Shown: positions 26,799 through 36,027, counted from the first letter of the stretch. The stretch is DNA of 64,000 bases from Lentilactobacillus senioris DSM 24302 = JCM 17472 (GCF_001436555.1 NZ_AYZR01000009.1:1-64000); one strand, 5' to 3'. Made by a program: numbers and translations. Notes: generated from the letters alone by a model not told the origin.

Positions 26799-26871
26799 TG
26801 ACCCCATCCGGACTTGAACCGGAATCAACCGCTTAGGAGGCGGGTGCCCTATCCAGTTGTGCTATGGGGCC
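26799..26871 (-). tRNA. tRNA-Arg (anticodon CCT)
   Basis: The minus strand folds as a 73-nt cloverleaf. The acceptor is GGCCCCA/TGGGGTC with one G-U, the D loop AACTGGATA, the anticodon loop CTCCTAA (CCT, reading AGG) and the T arm TCCGG-TTCAAGT-CCGGA. The discriminator is A73 and CCA is not encoded. Two stem mismatches are present: A12/G23 in the D stem and C27/U43 at the top of the anticodon stem. Confidence 0.9.
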
Positions 26872-26916
26872 AATACCTTTTAATTTTCTCATTTTTAAAA
26901 CTAAATGTAAAGAAGA

Positions 26917-28236
26917 TTACGACTGTTCTCGTTTGTGACGCATCCCTTTACGCTTAGAATGTTTCTTTTTATTGTGTTTCTTAGGGCTAACCGGGTTACT
27001 TGCAGTAACTGGTTTTTTTCCGGCAATTCGCACAGGTTTGTTATCATTAGTAGTTTTAGGCTTAGCTGACCGTTCAGAAACAGCGGCCTTATCAGTTGTC
27101 TTAACTACTTGCGAATTTGCGGGTTCCACGGTTGGTCTGTTAGTAGTTAATTGATTACCAGCAAAGTAAACTTTTACTGGTTGGTAACCTTGCGGACTAA
27201 TCAAATGGTTTAATTCTCGCAAATCATGATCATTACCAAAACTCAACACCTGACCGCTAGCACCCATTCGACCGGTTCGGCCACTCCGGTGAACATATAC
27301 CCGCTCGTCTTTAGGTAGGTCAAAATTAATCACCGCTGGTAAATCGGCAATATCCATCCCCCGTGCAGCCACATCGGTTGTCAGCAACAATCTTAATTTG
27401 CCATTACGGAAATCCGTCAATGCCTTTTGGCGATCCACTTGCCGTTGGTCAGCCGTTAATTCCCCAGCCGCAACGTGATTGTGGCGCAAGAACGCCGCCG
27501 TTTTCTTCAAGGTCGCTACTTGGTTAAAAAAGACCAATGCCTTAAATTTTGGCATGTGCAATAACCTCATTAGCATTTGCGCCTTCTTAGGATTAGAAAC
27601 CATTAGCAATTCGTGGGTAACTTCTCCTTGAGTATCGTCAATCTCACGAACATCTAAGGTAGTTACTTCTGGAATAAACCATTTAGACAACTCCGCTAAC
27701 ACATCGTTAGTGGTGGCGGAAAAGAACCCTAGAGTCACCTCTGTTGGAGTGTGATCCACAATGCTTCTAACCTGATCCAGAGAATCTTCGCTCAACAAAT
27801 TATCAGCTTCATCAACGATTACGGTAGTTACATTACTGGTCTTTAACCGCCCAATTTCGATCAAGTTTAAAATTCGGCCCGGTGTCCCCACTACGATCTG
27901 GGGATGCTTTTTCAACCGTTCCATTTGTCGCTTGATGTTCGCACCACCAATTAGTGAGAGTACTTTAATATCTAGTTGGGCTGCCCACTGACTCATGACC
28001 TGACTAGTTTGAGCTGCTAATTCAGCCGTGGGTTCCAAAATAATCGCTTGGGTGGTCTGTTCTGTCACAATTCGTTCTAATACTGGTACCGTGAACGCTA
28101 CGGTTTTACCAGAACCAGTCGGTGCGATTCCTAAAACACTTTGTCCCTGTAACAGGGGTCCGTACACCGCCGTTTGAATGGCTGTTGGTTGTTGATAACC
28201 TAATTGAGTTGCGTAAGCTTGTAATTTTTCCTGCAA
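26917..28236 (-). CDS. DEAD-box RNA helicase
   Basis: A cytosolic ATP-dependent RNA helicase, probably in ribosome assembly or mRNA decay. Motifs in order: Q-motif GYQQPTAIQ (residue 14), Walker A APTGSGKT (38), PTAELAAQ, TPGRIL, DEAD-type VDEADNLL (142), SAT in GFFSATTND (174), and HRSGRTGRMG (around 314). The C-terminal 60 residues are low-complexity and end in a strongly basic KKHNKKKHSKRKG tail likely to bind RNA. Length 439 resembles CshB-type helicases. It is 12 bases downstream of the oxidoreductase gene. Confidence 0.93.
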   Translation of the reverse strand: MQEKLQAYATQLGYQQPTAIQTAVYGPLLQGQSVLGIAPTGSGKTVAFTVPVLERIVTEQTTQAIILEPTAELAAQTSQVMSQWAAQLDIKVLSLIGGANIKRQMERLKKHPQIVVGTPGRILNLIEIGRLKTSNVTTVIVDEADNLLSEDSLDQVRSIVDHTPTEVTLGFFSATTNDVLAELSKWFIPEVTTLDVREIDDTQGEVTHELLMVSNPKKAQMLMRLLHMPKFKALVFFNQVATLKKTAAFLRHNHVAAGELTADQRQVDRQKALTDFRNGKLRLLLTTDVAARGMDIADLPAVINFDLPKDERVYVHRSGRTGRMGASGQVLSFGNDHDLRELNHLISPQGYQPVKVYFAGNQLTTNRPTVEPANSQVVKTTDKAAVSERSAKPKTTNDNKPVRIAGKKPVTASNPVSPKKHNKKKHSKRKGMRHKREQS

Positions 28237-28248
28237 AGTAGTCTCCTG

Positions 28249-29250
28249 TTATTCTTCATCGTCCGGAAAGACCAAGTTAGCATCTTGACGTAAATTAAAG
28301 AGCACTTTATTTACGTTCATGCTTAATTGGAACCACCGGTCATAATCTAATTTATTTTGCGGATCATCTGAGTTATTAATTACCCGTTCAAAATCCTTCA
28401 CTTCTGGATACATTGGGTTAACTTCGTCAACGTTACCAATGGTAGTTCTTTCACCTTCACCATTAACATAAACCACGTCGCCAATTTCACCAGCATCGTC
28501 AATTTCAATGGTATCTCTTAACCCGTAAATTTCTGATTGCATGTATGAATTGCTAGTCTTGCCAAAGTTTAAAACAACGTTATATTCTGGGTATTGCAAA
28601 ATAGCAGTCCCCTTGCCATCAACTTCTGTACTAATAATTTGTGGGAAGTAAGATACTTCATCAGGCATCCCAAACAAAGTTACGGCATCATAAACGGTGT
28701 AAACCCCTAAATCTTGAAGCGCCCCACCAGCAAACTTCAATGAGAAGATATTAGGCACTTCTCCGTCTAACACCTTGTCATAGCGAGAAGAATACTTTTC
28801 ATAAGTAAATTCCGCCCCTTGAATAACTGGCATTTTAGCTACTTGTTTTTCAATAGCCTTAAAGTTAGCAGTATGAATTTGGCGAGCAGCTTCGAAGAAT
28901 AAGACGTTAGGTTTTTGTTTTAATAACGCTTCGATTTCTGCCATTTGTTTTTGATTAGTAAATGCGGGTTTTTCCACAATGATATGTTTATCAGCCGCAA
29001 TTGCCAACTTAGCATATTTAAAGTGCAAACTGTTAGGCGAAGCAATATAAACAACGTCAAACGAACCATCGTTAAAGAAACGATCCAAGTCATCGAAAGT
29101 TTCCGCTGCATGGTTATGTTCTGCAAAGGCCTTAGCCTTGTCCATTGTTCGTGAATAGACACTGGTTAACTTGAAATCAGTGTTTAACTCCGTTGCATCA
29201 ATAAACTGTTGAGTAATCCAATTGGTACCAATAATTCCTAATTTAATCAT
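28249..29250 (-). CDS. Gfo/Idh/MocA family oxidoreductase
   Basis: An NAD(P)-dependent dehydrogenase of unknown substrate. The Rossmann start is KLGIIGTNWITQQFI and the conserved catalytic motif EKP is in IIVEKPAFTN (around residue 90); the C-terminal beta-sheet domain includes GGALQDLGVYTVYDA. I start at 29250 because GGAGG lies 6 bases upstream; a longer frame to 29289 runs through it. It sits 12 bases upstream of the DEAD helicase gene. Substrate probably a sugar or inositol derivative by family. Confidence 0.88.
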   Translation of the reverse strand: MIKLGIIGTNWITQQFIDATELNTDFKLTSVYSRTMDKAKAFAEHNHAAETFDDLDRFFNDGSFDVVYIASPNSLHFKYAKLAIAADKHIIVEKPAFTNQKQMAEIEALLKQKPNVLFFEAARQIHTANFKAIEKQVAKMPVIQGAEFTYEKYSSRYDKVLDGEVPNIFSLKFAGGALQDLGVYTVYDAVTLFGMPDEVSYFPQIISTEVDGKGTAILQYPEYNVVLNFGKTSNSYMQSEIYGLRDTIEIDDAGEIGDVVYVNGEGERTTIGNVDEVNPMYPEVKDFERVINNSDDPQNKLDYDRWFQLSMNVNKVLFNLRQDANLVFPDDEE

Positions 29251-29377
29251 AGTTAGCCTCCTTCGATCTTCATATTTATATTGTATCAATGTTTTTTTAT
29301 AAAGAATACTTCAAAGACCATATCTAGCAAATGTTTTTGGTACAATAAAGGGGAATTAATTGCAAAGGATGGTCGAT

Positions 29378-29731
29378 ATGCGAAGAAGAACGGTAATTTT
29401 ATTTGTGGCATCATTAGTTGCGGGTTTACTCAAAACTCCCAAAAAACATAAGGAACTGCCTAATGGTAAAACTGACCCGCGTTTTTTTGTAGGTTCTTGG
29501 CAGTATACTGATCAAGAAAATCGACTCCATCATTTAACTATCAATCCCGATCTGGAATTAATAATTGATCAAAAACCAGTTAAGGGGAATGTGGAAACTA
29601 TTAACGCCTATCAATTAATTTTCTTGGATGCGTTAGGCTACCATTTAATCATCAAAGCAAATGAAATCGGCCCCGTCGAATTTTTTGACGAAGCCGATAA
29701 CGTTAATTATTCACTTAATAAAGCTAATTGA
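29378..29731 (+). CDS. small DUF4828-like protein
   Basis: A 117-residue protein with a short hydrophobic N-terminus (RRRTVILFVASLVAGLL) that could be a membrane anchor or uncleaved signal. A compact beta-rich domain (FVGSWQYTDQENRLHHLTINPDLELIID) follows, resembling DUF4828 proteins of lactobacilli. I start at 29378, 8 bases after AAGGA; the upstream ATG at 29360 has no ribosome-binding site. Its 3' end overlaps the convergent GH25 gene by 8 bases. Function unknown. Confidence 0.65.
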   Translation: MRRRTVILFVASLVAGLLKTPKKHKELPNGKTDPRFFVGSWQYTDQENRLHHLTINPDLELIIDQKPVKGNVETINAYQLIFLDALGYHLIIKANEIGPVEFFDEADNVNYSLNKAN

Positions 29732-30494
29732 CATTGGCGGACAAATATTGTTCCCACTTCAATTGATTACCATTAAATACGGCCTGAGTAAAACTTTGTT
29801 TAGTACCTGAAAGGTCAATCGTTGGTTTTCCCGGAACCGATAAAAAGCTGGCATCTCCATTGGGTTTACCTAATGTTCCATCAGAATACCAAAGTTGATA
29901 TTTAGTTCCGATCTTAATCTCTAAGTGGTCTAACACTGATTTAGGTCCCCAAAAAAGTAATGGTCGTTGGTAGTAATGGGTCAATTGTTTAGCTAGCTTT
30001 ATAATTTTTTGACTAGTAGCTTGCCAGTCCACGTTGTCATCAGAATAGGTTCCATAATAATCAATATACAACGCTATCGGTAAACTACCGGTGTTAGTTT
30101 TTACTTGATTAATTATATTATGGTACTGTGAGTTAGCAGTGCTGCTAAAACTAAACACATGATAAACTCCTACTGGCAGCTGAGCACCTTGACTACGAGA
30201 ATAATTACTATTAAAGCTATCATCGCTAAAAGCTGCTCCTTGAGTAGCTTTTAGATAAACAAAATCTACTTGTGCTTTTTTTAAAGCATCAAAATCTACA
30301 TAACCATCATTTTGGCTTAAGACTACCCCAGCAATGGGGTATTTTTTTAATTGCTGCTTTTCATAATATTTATATCCCAGCCAACCACCAATGGCCACCA
30401 ATAAAATAACTCCAAGCAAGGAGTAAATAATCATTGACCGGCGCCTACGTTGATAAGTTTGAGTATAGATCGGTTGAATATCCTTGCGCCCCAT
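29724..30494 (-). CDS. membrane-anchored GH25-like protein lacking catalytic acids
   Basis: A basic N-terminus (RRRRS) and one membrane helix (residues 21-42) are followed by a glycoside hydrolase 25 (muramidase) domain. Fold markers are present: DGYVDFDALK, YLKATQGAAF, GVYHVFSFS and a late LWYSDG. However, the first catalytic Asp of the GxDxS motif is Val58 (GVVLS), and the DxE pair is Asp145-Tyr-Tyr147, so the glutamate is gone. Muramidase activity is therefore unlikely; a peptidoglycan-binding or scaffold role is possible. It overlaps the convergent DUF4828-like gene and lies 20 bases downstream of rpiR. Confidence 0.8.
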   Translation of the reverse strand: MGRKDIQPIYTQTYQRRRRSMIIYSLLGVILLVAIGGWLGYKYYEKQQLKKYPIAGVVLSQNDGYVDFDALKKAQVDFVYLKATQGAAFSDDSFNSNYSRSQGAQLPVGVYHVFSFSSTANSQYHNIINQVKTNTGSLPIALYIDYYGTYSDDNVDWQATSQKIIKLAKQLTHYYQRPLLFWGPKSVLDHLEIKIGTKYQLWYSDGTLGKPNGDASFLSVPGKPTIDLSGTKQSFTQAVFNGNQLKWEQYLSANVN

Positions 30495-30514
30495 CAGTTC
30501 ATCACCTTACTACG

Positions 30515-31360
30515 TTACTTCCGGGTTTCACCTATGATCCGGTGGACATTTTGAATGGATTGCTCGGTATCGGGCCCCATCCGCACACTAGTCATCATAA
30601 ATAACGTATCCACAATGGTTGTTTGGGCAATCAATGAATACATCCCTTCAGAACGATAATTAGATTCATCACTAGAAGAAATAAAGGTAATATCACTTTT
30701 TTCAGCTAGTGGTGATTCCGGATAACTGGTAATCCCAATTACGGTTGCTCCAGCCTCGTGTAACGTATCGGCTAGTTTTAACGTTTGCATGTTTCTTCCA
30801 GAGTGTGAAATCACAATTGCACAATCATCCTTAGTTAATTTTACCGCTTGCATCAACTGTACGTCAAAATCTGGGTAGTAAAAACAAGGAATAGGTGTTC
30901 TTAAAAATTTGTGATAACCATCTAATGCTGCTACTGAAGATCCCCCTAACCCAAAGAAGCCTAATGTATGACAGTTAATAATTCTTAAAACTGCTCGAGC
31001 AAATTCGCTATCTTCGATATTTTCTCTAGTATCTTGAATAGCTCGTTGAGCACTAGCAAAAATTTTATCAGCGATTTGGGGTAATGTATCGTCTGGATTT
31101 ATTTCCTTAAATATAGGTAGATTTGATGGTCGTAGTTGAGTATAGGCTAATGCCAATGAAAACTCTCGGAAATTATTATAGCCTAGATTTTTTACCAACC
31201 GTGAAATAGAGGCGGTAGATGTTTTGGTTACGGCCGCCATTTCTTCAATATTTAGTTCTGAAGCTCTTTGGGGATTATTAATTACGAAACGAGCAATTTT
31301 TTTATTGGCCTTACTAAGGTCCTCAAAAGTCTGTTTTAATAACTGTATTGGAGAACTCAT
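30515..31360 (-). CDS. MurR/RpiR family transcriptional regulator
   Basis: An N-terminal helix-turn-helix (NIEEMAAVTKTSTASISRLVKNLGY, residues 36-60) is joined to a C-terminal SIS phosphosugar-binding domain (FGLGGSSVAALDGYHKF; VISHSGRN; ITSYPESPLA). It is divergent from gntK, so it probably controls gluconate uptake with a phosphosugar such as 6-phosphogluconate as ligand. I start at the ATG at 31360, preceded by AGAGGTGA; the GTG at 31369 overlaps that site. A TGAAAA/TTTTCA palindrome at 31423-31437 is a candidate operator. Confidence 0.9.
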   Translation of the reverse strand: MSSPIQLLKQTFEDLSKANKKIARFVINNPQRASELNIEEMAAVTKTSTASISRLVKNLGYNNFREFSLALAYTQLRPSNLPIFKEINPDDTLPQIADKIFASAQRAIQDTRENIEDSEFARAVLRIINCHTLGFFGLGGSSVAALDGYHKFLRTPIPCFYYPDFDVQLMQAVKLTKDDCAIVISHSGRNMQTLKLADTLHEAGATVIGITSYPESPLAEKSDITFISSSDESNYRSEGMYSLIAQTTIVDTLFMMTSVRMGPDTEQSIQNVHRIIGETRK

Positions 31361-31422
31361 CGCGGTCACCTCTTTAATTTTTTTAATTTATGTAAATATT
31401 TTACAGCAAAACAGTTGAATTG

Positions 31423-31437
31423 TGAAAATTTTTTTCA
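31423..31437. promoter_or_regulatory. candidate RpiR operator
   Basis: TGAAAATTTTTTTCA is a near-palindrome (TGAAAA, three bases, TTTTCA) between divergent rpiR and gntK, the shape of known MurR/RpiR sites. A further core AAGCGCTT at 31449-31456 resembles the centre of a catabolite-responsive element but has three mismatches to the consensus. Confidence 0.45.
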
Positions 31438-31465
31438 TATAATTAATTAAGCGCTTCAAAGTAAA

Positions 31466-31493
31466 TTATTATTTTTAGTTTTCATGTTAGAAT
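31466..31493 (+). promoter_or_regulatory. putative gntK promoter
   Basis: TAGAAT (31488-31493) with a weak TTATTA 16 bases upstream. It would give a leader of about 100 bases before gntK. Confidence 0.45.
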
Positions 31494-31503
31494 AAAGGTG
31501 CTT

Positions 31504-31558
31504 GTGAATCACCGGGAATTCCCGTTTTTTTTATCCAAATCGAGGTAACCGGTTTCAC
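31504..31558 (+). promoter_or_regulatory. candidate leader attenuator of gntK
   Basis: A terminator-like hairpin CGGG-AATT-CCCG (31513-31524) is followed by eight T (31525-31532) inside the gntK leader. Its 5' arm is also part of GTGAATCACCGG (31504-31515), which can pair with CCGGTTTCAC (31549-31558) to give an alternative structure. The two folds exclude each other, the layout of a transcription attenuator. No known riboswitch class is recognised. Confidence 0.4.
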
Positions 31559-31602
31559 TTGCTACTATATCCTAATTTTTGAACGAGAGGATGGAATCAA
31601 TT

Positions 31603-33153
31603 ATGGAGTATATGTTAGGCGTTGATATTGGAACTACCAGTGTCAAAACAGTCCTTTACGATTTAGATGGAAAGGTACAAGGCTACTCAAACGATGGCTA
31701 CGACCTTTATCAAGACACCCCAGATATGGCCGAGGAAGATCCAGAAGAAATCTTCTCCGCAATGAGCGAAGGAATTACCGAAATTTTAAGAAAAGCCAAC
31801 GTTAAAAGTGGCGAACTTAAAGGAGTTTCTTTCTCATGTGCCATGCACAGTTTAATTTTGCTTGATGAAGATCACAAACCTTTAACTCGAGCAATCACTT
31901 GGGGAGACAACCGTTCAGTTCAATACGCTGACAGTTTGAAGGCTAGTCCTGAAGGAATGGAACTTTACCAAAAGACCGGGGTTCCAATTCACCCAATGAC
32001 TCCCCTATCAAAAATGATTTGGTTACGCAATGACGAAACTGAATTATTTAACAAGGCCCGTTACTTCGTTGGAATTAAGGAATATATCCTCTACAAATTG
32101 TTTGGTCAATTAAAAGAAGATTATTCTATCGCCAACGCAACTGGTTTGTTTAACATTTACAACCTTGATTGGGACGATCAAGCTCTTGAAATTGCTGGTG
32201 TTACTCGCGATCAGCTTCCTGAACTAGTTGATACTACTTACCAACTTCATGGTTTGAAGGAAGAATACGCTAAAGTCTTCGGCATGGATTCAGACGTACC
32301 ATTCATCATTGGGGCTTCTGATGGTCCGTTAGCTAACCTTGGAGTTAATGCTATTAAGCCTGGAGTTGTCGCAGTTACCATTGGTACTTCTGGTGCCGTT
32401 CGGGTTGTTACTGACAAGCCAAGAACTGATCCTAAAGCCCGGGTATTTTGTTACTACCTAGCTAAGGATATGTGGGTAATCGGTGGGCCAGTTAACAACG
32501 GTGGGGTTGTCTTCCGCTGGGTTCGCGACGAACTTTGTGCTCCAGAAAAAGTTACGGCAGAACAATTGCAAGTTGATCCATACGATTTGTTGACTGACAT
32601 TGCTGCTAAGATTCCTGCTGGCTCAGACGGTTTGATCTTCTTCCCATACTTAGGTGGGGAACGGGCTCCAATTTGGGACGCCAATGCTCGGGGTTCATTC
32701 TTCGGACTTAGTCGTACTCATACCAGAGCTCACATGATCCGGGCAACTCTTGAAGGGATTGTTTATAACCTTTACACCGTTATGCTCGCCCTTGAAGAAG
32801 TAGTTGGCAAACCAACTAGCATCCAAGCTAATGGTGGCTTTGCTCGTTCAGAACTTTGGCGTCAAATGCTTACCGATATCTTCGAACAAGACGTTTCAAT
32901 TCCAGAAAGTTTCGAAAGTACTGCTCTAGGGGCTGCTACTTTGGGAATGTACAGTTTGGGCTTGATTGATAGTCTTTCAGAAGTTTCTAAGTTTGTGGGA
33001 ACTACTGTAGCTCACCATCCAAACCCAGAAAACTTCGAAGCATACCGGGAATTAATTCCAATTTATATTCGTTTAAGCCGTTCACTTCAACCAGAATATA
33101 AAAATATAGCTGAGTTCCAGCGGAGACATGACCGTAAAAAGGATGAGCTTTAA
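31603..33153 (+). CDS. gntK: gluconokinase (FGGY family)
   Basis: The enzyme phosphorylates gluconate to 6-phosphogluconate, which enters the phosphoketolase/pentose phosphate route. The FGGY ATPase start is LGVDIGTTSVKTVLYD; WGDNRS, GASDGPLANLG, TIGTSGAVR and GGFARSELWRQ are visible. I start at 31603; AGAGG is 12 bases upstream, longer than usual, and an ATG at 31591 would touch it. That gives 516 residues, normal for the family. gntP follows after 55 bases, and the divergent RpiR gene is the likely regulator. Confidence 0.92.
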   Translation: MEYMLGVDIGTTSVKTVLYDLDGKVQGYSNDGYDLYQDTPDMAEEDPEEIFSAMSEGITEILRKANVKSGELKGVSFSCAMHSLILLDEDHKPLTRAITWGDNRSVQYADSLKASPEGMELYQKTGVPIHPMTPLSKMIWLRNDETELFNKARYFVGIKEYILYKLFGQLKEDYSIANATGLFNIYNLDWDDQALEIAGVTRDQLPELVDTTYQLHGLKEEYAKVFGMDSDVPFIIGASDGPLANLGVNAIKPGVVAVTIGTSGAVRVVTDKPRTDPKARVFCYYLAKDMWVIGGPVNNGGVVFRWVRDELCAPEKVTAEQLQVDPYDLLTDIAAKIPAGSDGLIFFPYLGGERAPIWDANARGSFFGLSRTHTRAHMIRATLEGIVYNLYTVMLALEEVVGKPTSIQANGGFARSELWRQMLTDIFEQDVSIPESFESTALGAATLGMYSLGLIDSLSEVSKFVGTTVAHHPNPENFEAYRELIPIYIRLSRSLQPEYKNIAEFQRRHDRKKDEL

Positions 33154-33208
33154 TTAGGGATCTTGTTTTCGATATTAATATCATAAAGTCTGAAGGGAGA
33201 CTTATATT

Positions 33209-34564
33209 ATGAAGTTACTTGCCTTATTAATTGGGATCATCTTCTTATTAGTCCTAATTATTAGATTCAAGATTAACACTTTCGTAGCATTAGTTTTAAC
33301 AGCTGCGGTTACCGCCCTCTTACTAGGTATGCCAATGCAAAATATTGCTACGTCAATTGAAACTGGTATCGGTGGTCAGTTGGGGGAACTATCGATGGTC
33401 TTTGGTTTTGGGGCCATGTTGGGCCGACTGGTATCTGATTCCGGTGGGGCCTACATTATCGCCAACACCTTGATCGAAAAATTCGGTCGAGCTCGTTTGC
33501 AATTAGCCGTAATGGTTGCCTCATTTATCCTTGGGATCGCCCTCTTCTTCGAAGTTGGGATGGTATTGTTGGTTCCTATCGTCTTCGCCATCGCGGTTGA
33601 GGCTGGGGTACCAATCCTATTTCTAGGAATTCCAATGGCCGCTGCCTTGTCAGTTACCCACGGATTCTTACCACCTCATCCTGCTCCAACTGCCATTGCC
33701 CAAGCCCTGGGTGCTAACGATGGTAAAGTCCTACTCTTTGGTTTAGTAGTTGCTATTCCAGCAGCTTACATTGCTGGTCCTGTATTTACCAAAGTTGCTG
33801 AAAAGTTTGCTCCTGACGCTTTTGAAGCTAAAGGAAACCTATCTTCTATCGGGGAAATCAAACACTTTTCTAAAGAAGAATCACCATCATTTGGTCTTTC
33901 TGTTTTAACCGCCCTCTTCCCAGTTATCTTGATGGCTATCACTACCGTTTACAAGATGACCGTTGAAGGTGGAACTACTCCTAAGAACCCATCTACTATG
34001 GATTCAATCGTTGCCTTCATTGGTTCACCAAGTATTGCAATGTTAATTTCATTAATGTTTGCAATGTGGGCCATGGGCTGGTCACGAAAGAGAACTACTG
34101 CTCAAATCATGGAATCACTTGAAAATGCCGTTAAATCAATTGCTATGTTGCTCTTAGTTATTGGTGGTGGTGGTGCCTTCAAGCAAGTTCTTATTGATGG
34201 TGGTGTTGGTAAAGAAGTTGCTAGCATGTTTGCTAATACTTCCATTTCACCATTGATCCTTGGTTGGTTAGTTACCGTTGTTCTCCGGGTAGCCTTAGGT
34301 TCTGCAACTGTTTCTGCCTTAACTGCTGCCGGAATTGTAGCTCCATTGATGGCTCAATCAGGTGTTGATCCTGCCCTCATGGTACTAGCAATTGGTGCCG
34401 GTTCATTAGCTGCTTCTCACGTTAACGATGCCGGATTCTGGATGTTCAAAGAATACTTTGATCTTTCAGTTAAACAAACTTTGCAAATCTGGACTGTTTT
34501 GGAAACTGTTATCTCAGTAGTCGGAATTATCATTGTTATGATCTTAAATATGTTCTTCCACTAA
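33209..34564 (+). CDS. gntP: gluconate:H+ symporter (GntP family)
   Basis: A 451-residue permease with about twelve to fourteen hydrophobic segments. Family motifs include GFGAMLGRLVSDSGGAY (around residue 70), HGFLPPHPAPTAIAQALGAN (around 150) and AAGSLAASHVNDAGFWMFKEYF near the end. Paired with gntK it imports gluconate. AAGGGAG lies 9 bases before the ATG, and a terminator follows. Confidence 0.94.
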   Translation: MKLLALLIGIIFLLVLIIRFKINTFVALVLTAAVTALLLGMPMQNIATSIETGIGGQLGELSMVFGFGAMLGRLVSDSGGAYIIANTLIEKFGRARLQLAVMVASFILGIALFFEVGMVLLVPIVFAIAVEAGVPILFLGIPMAAALSVTHGFLPPHPAPTAIAQALGANDGKVLLFGLVVAIPAAYIAGPVFTKVAEKFAPDAFEAKGNLSSIGEIKHFSKEESPSFGLSVLTALFPVILMAITTVYKMTVEGGTTPKNPSTMDSIVAFIGSPSIAMLISLMFAMWAMGWSRKRTTAQIMESLENAVKSIAMLLLVIGGGGAFKQVLIDGGVGKEVASMFANTSISPLILGWLVTVVLRVALGSATVSALTAAGIVAPLMAQSGVDPALMVLAIGAGSLAASHVNDAGFWMFKEYFDLSVKQTLQIWTVLETVISVVGIIIVMILNMFFH

Positions 34565-34586
34565 AATCTAAATTGCTATCATTCTA

Positions 34587-34614
34587 AGGAATCCAATTAC
34601 TGGATTCCTTTTTC
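34587..34614 (+). terminator. gntKP terminator
   Basis: AAGGAATCCA-ATTAC-TGGATTCCTT with a TTTTT tail. Confidence 0.88.
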
Positions 34615-34630
34615 ATTGGCTTTTGAGCCT

Positions 34631-34676
34631 TAAAAATCCCCCTTAACCGTTGTTAAACTGGTTAAGGGGGATTTAG
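34631..34676 (-). terminator. pdp terminator
   Basis: On the minus strand AAATCCCCCTTAACC pairs with GGTTAAGGGGGATTT and is followed by TT; it lies just past the pdp stop and faces the gntP terminator. Confidence 0.85.
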
Positions 34677-34685
34677 TTTAATTAA

Positions 34686-35987
34686 CTATTCAATGGTCTC
34701 ATAGATCAATTCTGGCGCTTTTGCACTATCACTAATTTCGATGTTGTTATACAACAGTTCTTTAATATCCGCTACGTCTTCGCGGTTACTGTAAATTGTC
34801 AGTAGTGGTTCACCGGACTTTACACTATCGCCAATCTTCTTATTCAACATAATACCAACAGCGTAATCTAATTGATCATCAGCTTTTTGACGACCACCGC
34901 CAAGCAACATGCTGGCAATTCCCATTTCATCAGCTTCTAGCTTAGAAACGACTCCACTAGTTTTAGCTGAGAGTTCAATTTGGTATTTGGCTTGTGGTAA
35001 CACTGCTTGAGGCGCATCCACTACGGTAGCGTCTCCACCTTGAGCAGCCACCATCGCTCTAAAGCGCTCTAGAGCTTCTCCATTATTAATCACGTCTAAG
35101 CACATTTGCTTTCCTTCAGCTACGGTTTGAGCTTTATGTCCCATCACTGCCATATAACCACCAATAGTGGTAATTAATTCAACCAAATCAGCAGGACCAT
35201 TTCCCTTCAATAATTCAATCGATTCTTCGATTTCTAATGCGTTACCAATCGCTTTACCTAGTGGTTGATTCATATCAGAAATGATTGCCATGCATTGCAT
35301 CCCTACTCCTTGACCAATATCAACAAGTGCTCGCGCTAATTTTTCTGATTCTGGTAAGGTCTTCATGAATGCTCCAGCTCCAGTTTTAACATCAATAATC
35401 AGTGCATCTGTACCAGATGCGATCTTCTTACTCATGATGGAGCTGGCAATCAACGGAATGGAGTCTACCGTGTCGGTTACATCTCGTAATGCGTAAATTT
35501 TCTTGTCCGCCGGTGCAATGTTGCCAGTTGCCCCAATAATTGCTAATTTTTCGTCATTTACCTGGCGTTTAAAGTCAGCTTCACTAATTTCTACCTGATA
35601 ACCCGGAATGGCTTCTAACTTATCTAGGGTTCCGCCAGTGTGACCTAATCCCCGACCAGAAATCATTGGCACTGGAATACCCAAAGCAGCCACTACGGCG
35701 GCTAACGGAATACTAGTCTTATCACCAACGCCCCCAGTAGAATGCTTGTCAACTTTTACCCCCTCAATATCACTTAAGTCCAGGTGATCACCAGACTTCA
35801 TCATCGTCATTGTCAGGTTAGATTGTTCTTCCTTAGTCATCCCGTTAAAATAAATGGCCATTAAAAAGGCACTAGTTTGATAATCTGGGATGGAACCGTC
35901 AACTACCCCATCAACAAAAAATTGAATTTCTTCTGGAGTTAATTCCTTGCCTGATCGTTTCTTGTCAATCACATCTACCATGCGCAT
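34686..35987 (-). CDS. pdp: pyrimidine-nucleoside phosphorylase
   Basis: The enzyme splits uridine, thymidine and deoxyuridine into base and (deoxy)ribose 1-phosphate. Motifs: [12 protein letters not shown] (phosphate site, around residue 81), [19 protein letters not shown] (around 114) and KTGAGAFMK (around 190). Length 433 matches the Pdp dimer. GAGGAG is 8 bases before the ATG. It follows deoR on the same strand, but a terminator and a perfect catabolite-responsive element lie between, so it may be partly uncoupled from the deo operon. Confidence 0.95.
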   Translation of the reverse strand: MRMVDVIDKKRSGKELTPEEIQFFVDGVVDGSIPDYQTSAFLMAIYFNGMTKEEQSNLTMTMMKSGDHLDLSDIEGVKVDKHSTGGVGDKTSIPLAAVVAALGIPVPMISGRGLGHTGGTLDKLEAIPGYQVEISEADFKRQVNDEKLAIIGATGNIAPADKKIYALRDVTDTVDSIPLIASSIMSKKIASGTDALIIDVKTGAGAFMKTLPESEKLARALVDIGQGVGMQCMAIISDMNQPLGKAIGNALEIEESIELLKGNGPADLVELITTIGGYMAVMGHKAQTVAEGKQMCLDVINNGEALERFRAMVAAQGGDATVVDAPQAVLPQAKYQIELSAKTSGVVSKLEADEMGIASMLLGGGRQKADDQLDYAVGIMLNKKIGDSVKSGEPLLTIYSNREDVADIKELLYNNIEISDSAKAPELIYETIE

Positions 35988-36003
35988 AATAATCGCTCCT
36001 CTT

Positions 36004-36017
36004 TGTAATCGATTTCA
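36004..36017 (-). promoter_or_regulatory. catabolite-responsive element before pdp
   Basis: The minus strand reads TGAAATCGATTACA, a full match to the TGNAANCGNWNNCA cre consensus, 16 bases upstream of the pdp start codon. CcpA bound here would act as a roadblock on pdp transcription. Confidence 0.8.
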
Positions 36018-36027
36018 TTATTTCGTT

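Noticed and set aside
31446-31460. Catabolite-responsive element before gntK
   Set aside because: Only the AAGCGCTT core matches; three consensus positions differ, so I note it but do not call it.
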